A DNA stretch of 64,000 bases from Ilex aquifolium (Eukaryota > Streptophyta > Magnoliopsida > Aquifoliales > Aquifoliaceae): assembly GCA_951799425.1 (NCBI GenBank), contig OX637401.1:19940001-20004000 (forward strand), given 5' to 3'. The notes below the pieces were generated by a model. The model searched no databases. It saw nothing but the letters and a program-made list of their open reading frames with translations, and was not told the origin of the DNA. The translations under genes and the position numbers were made by a program. Below are positions 55,626-64,000 of the stretch, piece after piece. Each line of letters begins with the position of its first letter. Position 1 is the stretch's first letter.

Positions 55626-56498
55626 TCGTAGAGGTGTTCTTTTCATTTTTCTTTTCTTTTTTTTTTTAAATTTTTATCATGTACCATATGTATCCATTTG
55701 TTATTTTAATTTTTAATTTAAATGTAAACAATCTTTTTTTTGTAGAATAACCAAATCAAATAACAACAACGTAATACTCAGATTAAAAATTCATACATTT
55801 TACTAGCAAGTGTATAGATATATACGCATATAAACCTATAAATAGAATGGATTTATACAAAAATAAACGCTACTTTTTGCTTGTTTGCTTTTTACTTAAA
55901 AAAAATACTTTAAAAAAACATTACCAAATGGTGTAACCTTCGCCATGTTTTATCCAGGTTAGAGCTCTGATCTCAAGTTCCTCTGTGGCAGGGGAAAATG
56001 TTGTTATCATTAAGCCTAGAACTTCTATGGTTGAGAAGAATCCTCGAGGTAGAGGGCTAATCCCATATCATTTATGTCCCATCAATTCTATTGAAGTTTT
56101 TTGTAAATCGGCTAATGAAAGCAAGTTAGAAGTCCTAGTGCTTATCTCTGATCATTTGTTTGTTTATCTGTGTTCATGTTCTTTTATATTCAAACCTCAT
56201 TCCTTCCTTTGCTCTAGCAGAAGATGACGATGAAGAGATTTCTGAAGATGAAATAGTTTGCAAATTAACTTTTGAGATAATCAACAAAAGTTAATTTGCA
56301 CTTAAATTGGAATTGACAGTGGTTGTTGGTCCAACATTTTTACCATCAGATACTATAGTCATAAAAATACTTGTCCTGAATTTTAATAAGAACAGAGCCT
56401 ATGCTAATGTGAAAGATGTTGTTGATCAATGATTAATTTACTAATAAACAGATTCTTAGACATTACATAAGTTGTTACAAAGTCCTAATCTATCTAGT
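55626..56498. other. Intergenic sequence with a possible exon remnant
   Basis: About 55985-56290 has protein-like stretches (NPRGRGLIPYHLCP; later EDDDEEISEDEIVCKLTFE in another frame after a possible AG acceptor at 56218-56219). I do not recognise the protein. It could be a decayed exon pair. Confidence 0.3.
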
Positions 56499-57240
56499 TG
56501 TCACACCCTAACTGACTTGGGTGCACAATGGCGGGTCTTGGTGGCACCTTGCATCAAGGCACGCCATGAGATGGAATCACGGTGATGCATTTAAGTGGTT
56601 CGACAGATTTGTGTGTGGATCGTGGCAGCATGAGACCACCTAGATGAGCATGACAATGTATGGTGGGCTCAATTGAAGCAATGTTGGTGCATGGCTTCGA
56701 ATTGCTTGGCATAGGCTTGACCCAGCATGCATACATGTTCGTGGGTAAGGTTGACTGCTGAATTGTGGGCACATGACTACTCAATGCATCTGACCAGGAA
56801 AATGTAGGCAGTTGTGGGCATTCTTAACCACAATTTGGTCTAGGTGCATGCAGTTAGAGTGGTTCCACATCACATGCTAAATGGTGGAACTGCCTAGCAA
56901 GTGTCACGCAGAAATGCAACCTTGCTAACCAAGTCTGCTAGGGAATAGGCAGACTATTGTAACAACTCATTGGCAGATGGGAGTGTCATTTGTCATGCTC
57001 TTATATAAATAGGGGTGCCTGGATAATCTATAGAGGCAAAGAGTTCTTACTTAGAGTTTAGTTTCCTTATAATTGTAGAGAGCTTCAATATAAGATTTTG
57101 GGAGTGTTTTCCTAATAAATTCGTGTGTTGCCCTCGTGTGAGTTTGTGTGTCCCTATATTCGAGTTTGTGTGGCCGGTTGCAGTGACAACGCCTTCGTGG
57201 GTAGCTTCAAGAGTAAAAAACGAATAGTTACCCCGTGACA
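56499..57240 (+). mobile_element. Probable solo LTR
   Basis: TGTCACACCC...CCCCGTGACA ends, with a TATA box (TATATAAATAGGGG, about 57002-57015) placed as in a plant LTR. The 5-bp flanks (CTAGT / CTTGA) match poorly, so the target duplication is not confirmed. No internal domain is seen on either side. Confidence 0.6.
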
Positions 57241-58342
57241 CTTGAACAACATGTGCGACAACATGAGCAATGTATGGCAAAGCTAAGCAACATAAACCCA
57301 TTTTTACTGAAATCAATATTTGAAAACGCATAAATTCGCAGGTCTACCTGGTTGGTGAAATTCCTACTTTATGCAATGGCATTTCGTTAGTTCAAACTCT
57401 CTCCCCGAATCCCCTCCCATCGCTACTTATCCAAAAAAAAAAATTTGAAAACACAATATCAGTACTCATAATGACAGCTTATTGACAAATAATTATTTCT
57501 GGAGTCACTTTCTTATTTTTCATATGGCTATTTCAACTATGTAATACATATCATTACTTGCTTTGTAGGACTTGACTATATCGTTCTTGAAATTTTGTCC
57601 AAAGAGAGTGGAAGAAATATGACAATTTTTTAGTTGCACATTTGAAATTTCAAACGGTATTTTTAGTCTACAATCAAGCTATATCACATGACTGTGAATA
57701 TCATAATTAGGAATGTATAACTGTGAATTTTGTGACTTTGAAAAGTTTATGATTATTGCGGTGTGGTTTATTATAAGTTTTTGGATTTAATTATGCACTA
57801 AGTAATAAAATTGGACATCGTTGCTTTGATGAATAGTTAATGATTGAGTAATCTAAGTTTAAGGAAGAAACAAATATTAGGTTGACAAACATCGGCATTT
57901 ATTTGAAGTTTTTTGTTTATTACGTAGTGTATTTAAATACAGACAATTAATAGGTCATTTATAATAAAACATAAACCTTCTGAAAATATTCCCCTTTTCT
58001 GTATCAAAAAGCATGGAAATCATATCGATACTTCCCTTGTTTCCTGATCGTAAAATAACAATAAAATCATCATCAATAAACAAGAAGAAAATAGATTTGC
58101 ATCTGAGACTCTCTCTCATTATATATAATAGGAATGCAAAAGGTAATGAAGACAATTGTGCATATAGCCGAAAGTAAAATAAATTAATGTGAACAAAAGA
58201 ATAGGAAAAGGAAAAAAAAATACATTTCATCAAATACCTGTTTTTTATCTTATCAATGAAACCAAACGAGACGAGGAAGAATGCACTCACTATAAAGTTA
58301 CTCCACATTTTAAGACAGCCTTCGAAGCTATATATGTAAGTA
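57241..58342. other. Intergenic sequence
   Basis: No gene recognised. A segment near 57566-57590 (TGTAGGACTTG...GTTCTTGAAA) resembles 42235-42270 (TGTAGGACTTGGCAATGATG), so it is a small dispersed repeat of unknown kind. Confidence 0.4.
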
Positions 58343-58558
58343 GAGTAATGTTACACATACTTAAAAACAATGATTTGATGATATGGCTGCTGACATGTAT
58401 ATGCCACATCATCCCTTTGGACTGATGCGAGGAATAGGACCGCATATGTGGAATTTGGTGATGTCATTACTTTTGATGAAATGGCATATACATGTCAGCA
58501 GCCATGTCATCAAATCATTGTTTTTAAGTCCGATTTTTAAGTACATGTAACATTACTC
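58343..58558. mobile_element. Foldback MITE near the RIN4 3' end
   Basis: Near-perfect inverted arms of about 85 bp: GAGTAATGTTACACATACTT through CTGACATGTATATGCCA on the left, and TGGCATATACATGTCAGCAG through AACATTACTC on the right. The right arm has a 10-bp extra segment (CCGATTTTTA type). It lies about 50 bp beyond the RIN4 stop codon, so it may fall in its 3' UTR. Confidence 0.88.
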
Positions 58559-58607
58559 ATATAAGTATACAAGCCCCACGCTTTTCTTTCATCGATGTAT
58601 TCAAACA

Positions 58608-60459
58608 TCATTTTCTGCCCCACGGGAAGCAACAACAGCCCTGGAGAAAGAAGAGTGAGGTCAATTAAGTTGGCAAAATTAATGGAGTAAATGAAGCATA
58701 AATACAGGGTCTTGGAAGATTTTGAAAATTTCCAAATAAATGACCAAGTTTATAAGCAAAGCAAAGACACGACGCAAAGGAAAAAATAGGAAGTTTTACT
58801 AGAAGGGATGTGCGTACCTTTGAATTGTCAGTTTCATATCGCTTCTGACCGTTGGCATAAGAAGTCTCAGTTGGCATGACAGGTACCTTCGTTCCTGCAC
58901 CATCCTGTCTCTCCTCTCGCACTCTATTAAAAATGTGAGTGAACCCTTCAGCTGACGCAGGGTCGCTCTCATTCCAATCACCGAATTTTGGAACAGCAGG
59001 GCTGCGATCAGGCTGCCATATTTGAATTCATGTCATATTCCTCAAAAATGAAGCATAGCAGATTTGTAAAGTGGGGGAGTCACTATAAGGTAATGTGCAG
59101 GAAGTTTCTGACATCTTGGAGTGTCCGACAAGCTCTTCACAGAAGTTTCCTTTCCTCAACTTCTATCCATGGGTATCCAACAACTAGCTTAAGAACTTTC
59201 TTCATCATCTACTTAAATTGTTTAACCAAGTTTTACCGATCATATGAAAACTCAAGGATAAAAAATGGGAAAAAAAAAAATAAAGAAACTAATTGGCTAG
59301 GTTTCCCAAAGATTTCTTTTTTTGCAATTAAGAGATATAAATACTCAATGGAGAAATGAGAAAATAATAAACCAATAAATGGGGTTTAAAGAAAAGAAAA
59401 AGAAAAACTTTTACGGGCATAGTTTAGAGAACCTGTTTCAACAGCTGAAAGTTTCTTTGTACTGCCTATTGTTTTTCCCCATTACTTCGTTTAATTGCAA
59501 AGACACGTGAGGAGGTTCTGTGGCCACCATGATATTCCAAGTTTTCATTTCTTTTCTTACAATATCTTTGCCCTCAATCTTGGCATTGCTTCAACTTTAG
59601 CAATATTACAGGTGTTCTTACCACCATTTCTCGAACTAGCATGTAAGGTGCAAGTGTGTGTAAGCATTCGTGATAAGTTCAGAACATAGGTTAAGTGATT
59701 TAGGAGAAAAAAACTCACAGTTTCATCACCGCGAGTAACGGATCTCAATCGGGATCTTCCAGGAGTAGAGGGAGCCTGGCCATGACTACCATCGGATGAA
59801 CCCTTTCTCTCCCATGAGGGAGAAGAAACTCCACTACCTTTGCCTCCAACCCTTCCCTGGTGATGTGAGTGTAGTGGTGAGTGTTCAATGCTACGATCAG
59901 ACCCCCCACCTTGCCGTGTGACTCTCCTAGGGGTATCACCGGCGGTTGTGCCACCATGACGATGATGAGGTGAGTCAACATTGGCTCTTCGGCCTCCAGT
60001 GTCGTGACGCACCGGAGAATCAGTTGGCCTCCTCAGATCACCTTCATCCCGGCTTAGGCGGCGCTCATGCTTTGGTCTTAATGCATCTGGGTCCTTTGGT
60101 GCCTCTGATTCTGACGTACTGCTTCCAGATCTTGCACCACCATAACGTTGATGAGATGAGTCAATTGCAGCTTTCTGAGGCACAGTGTCAGGATGCAAAG
60201 GAGACCCAGTCAATCCCCTTAGCTCACCATCTTCTTGGCTTGTGCGACGCTTGTGCTTTGACCTTATCGCCTCTGGTCCCTTTCGGCCCTTTAGTTCAGC
60301 CTCCTGATGCGAATTATCAGAAAACATATCAGGATTATCTTGAGGATCATTTGGATTCATCTTACCACCTTTTCTGCCCTTCCTTGCATTATCAAAATAG
60401 GCAGAATAAGGGATATTTTCTTCACTTTCCCAGTTGCCAAATTTTGGTACTTGCGGGTG
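58608..60459 (-). CDS. RIN4: RPM1-interacting protein 4-like immune regulator
   Basis: Exons (minus strand): 60459-59719, 59012-58818 and 58640-58608, all phase 0, with GT-AG introns. The N-terminal NOI domain begins [19 protein letters not shown] and ends [13 protein letters not shown] long basic, Ser-rich linker follows. The second NOI domain (exon 59012-58818) begins [13 protein letters not shown] and includes [13 protein letters not shown], which contains the conserved phospho-Thr position of Arabidopsis RIN4. The last exon ends [10 protein letters not shown], the acylated Cys tail that anchors RIN4 to the plasma membrane. Both VPKFG-x-W sites are the kind cut by the bacterial protease AvrRpt2. 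RIN4 is guarded by NLR receptors. The 322 residues seen make it longer than Arabidopsis RIN4 (211). An internal linker duplication contributes. The tiny first exon with the ATG was not found; the gene looks intact otherwise. Confidence 0.93.
59938..60276 (-). repeat. Internal duplication in the RIN4 linker
   Basis: Two roughly 51-residue blocks offset by 62 residues: [20 protein letters not shown]... (60276-60124) and [20 protein letters not shown]... (60090-59938). Shared anchors are KH-RR-S--(D/E)G-L-, (T/D)SP and HQR/HHR-(Y/H)GG. Confidence 0.85.
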
Positions 60460-63238
60460 CTGATGCAAGAAGAAAGGACCAAGTTTATCAACACAGGCAC
60501 AACAAACACAGACAACCGTCAGATAAGCATACAAAGCACTGTCCATTAAATCAAAACGCATGCTATGGTCTGTCCGATGTCACAAATAAGTAAATCCACA
60601 AAATTTCTCAAATTCCCAATGTGTTGTTGAAATTTGAAGAATTTTTCCATTTTCCTGAGTCTACCTTCAAAGCTTTTCCCCTAGATGTGATAGGACATTA
60701 TCCAACTGCACTAAGAAAGCATATAATGACATTATTTTGTAGCATTCTATCATCAATATTTTTTTATTTACTTTACGTACACATCCAAGCATTTCAACAT
60801 TTTTTTTGGGTAAGTAAGCATTTCAACATTAAAGATGTTTTATATCCTTCAATTTTGTAAATAATGAAAAAATATAGGAGAAAAAAGTTGAGATACCCTT
60901 TAAAACTTCCCAAGCCAAAAATCATCAACCAAATCTTTCCAGACTCCATAACCACATCCATACAAACTAAAGCCTTGCCAAACTCTAGTCCATGACAACT
61001 ATGCATCTTATCTATCTCTCACATAACTTGTGGATCAAAAAGCACAAGAAATGATTGTAAACTTGGGAAAGACTAACCTCTAGTGAAACAGTGACTTCAG
61101 AATGTTTACAGCACTTACCGACAGTATCAAATATCTAACTTGGACTGAGGATTACTTAAATAAGCTTCAGATGTAGTTAGTTCGAGAACTGTGACTCACC
61201 TAGATTGGAAGTGTGATTTACAATCCCATTTCCGCCCCTTACTGAAACAACATCCTTGGATTCTGAATACAAACTTCAACTCAAAATCAATTTTTCCTTT
61301 GTGTCCAACTCCCTCCGAATTCCATCCCCCCCCCCTCCTTATTTTTTTGAAAAAGGATACAAAGAATTAGAGCAAAATGATCGCAGATCTTCTGTTTCGA
61401 AGTTGGAAAACCCTAAACACTCATCCCAAGGGAATAATCAACACATCACCTTCTGACATAAAGGTCTATAACAAGGTTTAGAAGACATCTCCACTCTATG
61501 AGCATATGTCGGCCATCAATTGACAGAAACTTCGCAACAAGCAGATTGGATCAACACCTATCTCACCAATATCAACTTTCTAAGGAATCAGAAATGCAAA
61601 TTGAGGAAAAAGAAAAAAATCCAGAAAACAATCAAAATATAACATTGAATTCTCTAAACAATTCTCCTCAGTTTTAACACCTATACTAGCACATCATATT
61701 GCTTATCTGGTACCCTTCAAAACAAAATGACTAGGTTTTGCCTAGAGTATGCATTACGTAAGAACATATACTGTATCAAACACATCTATAACAACTACCT
61801 GGCATCAAAAATTGTTCGGGATGTGTTAATCATATAACAAGCTGTCAAGAAAATGATTTAGCAAGGATTTCAGAAGTACATAAGAGAGTATCTAAGAGTT
61901 CATATTAATTGCGGTAAAAAGAAGGGCATGGGTACTAGTGAATGTTAGGAAGAAAAAAATGCAGAATACAGGTAGTTATCCCAAAAGTACTTGGACTATA
62001 TTTGCAATTATTCACTGTGGATCACTGAAGTACATGCAGTGAAACTGGATTGCATGCTTCAATGAATGGTAGCACTGGCGCATAATTCAGATTACAGACC
62101 TTCTTAATAATCAATAGAAAATGTGGTCACACTTACTACAGTTTCCCTATCATCCATCCACAAATAGCATCAACAGGTCAGTGGGATCGTTCTTCTACTA
62201 TGCAGAGAAATTCAGCACAAACCAATATGCATGGATCGGCTATGCACAAAGCTCATGGCGCGACCACCCAATAACCATAATGAACAACAACACATTACCA
62301 ACAATTTTTAACCAGTTTCAACATCCATATATATATGAGCACTGTTAGATGTCTCCTTTTGACCCTTAACTTACTATCAACTATTCTAACATTGCCCAGG
62401 CATCTCAGATCAGATGTAAACATCATGAACTTCAAAACTTTATATGCTTATCCACTAAATGAGAAAGAGGTAAAAATGGACTACCACGGTCAATCAGTCT
62501 AAAAGTCGATGTTAGAGTACTAACATAAGATTTACTTATCACAAAGCAATGAGTTTTTGTTGCACAAATATAGAAATGTATGAATTGATATACAATATAA
62601 TTTTATATTCAATACCCAATTATTTATAGCATGTCCTAGTCGTGCTCCCGCCCTACTTTTTCAAGGTTTAGCATGTCAATGTTTCCATGTCGTAGTGCAT
62701 CCATGTCCCATGTCCATCTATATGATACATAGTAGAGACTGATGAATGCAAATATATCATGCGCACCGCCCTCCATCTCCGAATGGATGATTAGCGTTAA
62801 CAGCATACACTCTCATTACGCATGTCAATCCTCTGATGTATGTCTCGAATCAAAAACCATGAAGCTTTGCAAGCAATTTTATAGAAAACCTCTAATTAAA
62901 GAATTATGTGGATGAAATGTGTGTTAAGGATTGATTAAATACCATCTCTATTATTGACTTAGATGAATCATGACGAAAAATGAATATTAAAATGCTAAAA
63001 TATATTGAGAAGTGAGAATGGTCAAGGGTTAACTGGACACAACTCAAATTTACTTCGCCCACAATATCAGACCAAAATATAGTATGATATTCAAAGAGTA
63101 AGTTCACAAAAAGAAAATTATAAAATTATGGTAAGAGATGTAGTGTTAGCTGATTTGATAACTTGAACAGCACTCCAAAACTCAATGCTAAGAAATATAC
63201 TAGAAGCAAAAACTGCATCAGTCCAATGTAATTGACAG
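60460..63238. other. RIN4 upstream region or first intron
   Basis: A short first coding exon (a few codons, typically beginning MA) is expected upstream of the acceptor at 60460-60462, but I could not find a convincing ATG-plus-donor here. A donor-like site (minus strand, CTAG|GTGAGTC, about 61195) could end a 5' UTR exon. There is a C tract at 61326-61335. No other gene recognised. Confidence 0.4.
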
Positions 63239-63720
63239 TAGGCCTGGCAATCATGGTGGGGTCATATCGATTCGTGTTAGGTCTTAACGGGTTTGTGTCA
63301 AAAATTACTTCACCCGTATACGACTCGTTTATTAAATGGGTGCAAATTACAAAAGCGAACACCATTCGTTTATTAAATGAGTTACACAACTCGACCCCTA
63401 TTTTTTTTTTTTTTTTTTTGGGAGGGGGAATTCTCGACCCCTATTACTTGCTAATTCTATAACACAAAAAAATTCTCAATTAAAAGCTCTAATTTTGAAA
63501 CAAATTGGGCCATCTATTAAACGAGTAACTGGGTGATAAATAGGTAATCGGGTGATAAACGAATAATTGAGTGATATATCAATTTATTAAATGGGTTTAA
63601 GGTACTCCACCCGAACACAATTCGTTTATTATGCAAGTTATGCGGGTCTACCCTTTTACCACCCAAACTCATTAAAATCAAACTTAAACCCGCTAATTTC
63701 ATGTCTATTCATGTTAGGTA
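63239..63720. mobile_element. Probable hAT-type MITE remnant
   Basis: Starts TAGGCCTGGCAATCATGG and contains repeated inner segments CGTTTATTAAATGGGT / ATTCGTTTATTAAATGAG in both halves, plus a T17 tract and G-rich stretch near 63401-63427. This resembles the TAGGGGTGGCAAT type of end. The right end is not clearly defined. Confidence 0.5.
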
Positions 63721-64000
63721 ACCGGGTTGTCTTTACTTGAGAGCAATGATATATAAGAGGTTAAATTCACAAATAGACAGGATCAAGAAAGACCTCAAAA
63801 TATATCTGTGAACAAAAATTATCATTTAACAGTACATACATTGTGAAAAAGTAACTTTTCTATACTTGGTGAACAATGATTTGATAAGGGGCAGAGTTTC
63901 ACTTCACCAAAATGAAACACGAAAGACCGACTTCATGATTAGAGTTGGAATCCCAAGGCATTGAATTTTAATGGGTCTTACTGGTCTGGGCTTACGTATT
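63721..64000. other. Window end, nothing recognised
   Basis: AT-rich sequence without an identifiable feature. Confidence 0.4.

Noticed and set aside
59946-60593. 215-codon plus-strand ORF
   Set aside because: It is the antisense of the RIN4 exon. The minus strand has the NOI domains and proper splice sites.
39000-64000. S-locus F-box genes expected beside a functional S-RNase
   Set aside because: I found no F-box or FBA-type sequence in the window, so I do not claim that this is the S-locus.

Overview
The window looks like nuclear DNA of a eudicot flowering plant. It is AT-rich, has spliced genes, is dense in plant-type Ty1/copia, Ty3/gypsy, hAT and MITE elements, and holds an endogenous plant pararetrovirus (Caulimoviridae). 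The cellular genes seen are a RIN4 immune regulator, a RING-H2 protein, and S-RNase-like T2 ribonuclease remnants of the single-intron type. I cannot name the species.

Layout. 1-2346: part of a gypsy-type LTR abutting a broken antisense Ty3/gypsy reverse transcriptase. 2347-24093: the tail of one Ty1/copia element, then a tandem array with a period of about 1.7 kb. Each unit is one copia LTR (TGTTAGCACG...TCTAACA) followed by the promoter, exon 1 and the start of the intron of a T2 ribonuclease gene. Ten exon-1 copies are present (starting at 4145, 9411, 11164, 12938, 14332, 16001, 17769, 19530, 21281 and 23016), separated by nine solo LTRs, one of them truncated. A 3.5 kb hAT transposon with an 8-bp target duplication sits in unit 2. 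23602-37797: a long copia element in the ribonuclease intron. It is interrupted by a 7.37 kb terminal-inverted-repeat element (29534-36900, 9-bp duplication), which itself encloses a pararetrovirus with an intact 1255-codon ORF. 38532 onward: the only matching ribonuclease exon 2, broken by frameshifts. A second, more diverged exon-2-like fragment lies at 41144.

39547-54790 is mostly MITEs and foldback elements, a decayed GSK3/shaggy kinase fragment (43338-43720), a 2.3 kb solo gypsy-type LTR with a perfect 5-bp duplication, and a non-autonomous LTR element with a nested MITE. 54970-55422 encodes a small RING-H2 membrane protein whose stop codon spans a MITE edge. 58608-60459 (minus) is a clear RIN4 gene with two NOI domains and a Cys-rich C-terminal tail; its first small exon was not located.

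How it fits together. The most economical reading is that two copia insertions of one family, one upstream of the ribonuclease promoter and one in its intron, put homologous LTRs on both sides of promoter plus exon 1. Unequal LTR-LTR recombination then amplified that segment tenfold without amplifying exon 2. The result is an array of promoter and secretory-signal exons with almost no enzyme behind them. Nearly all of this is inactive as protein-coding sequence. RIN4 and the RING-H2 gene are the only likely functional cellular genes.
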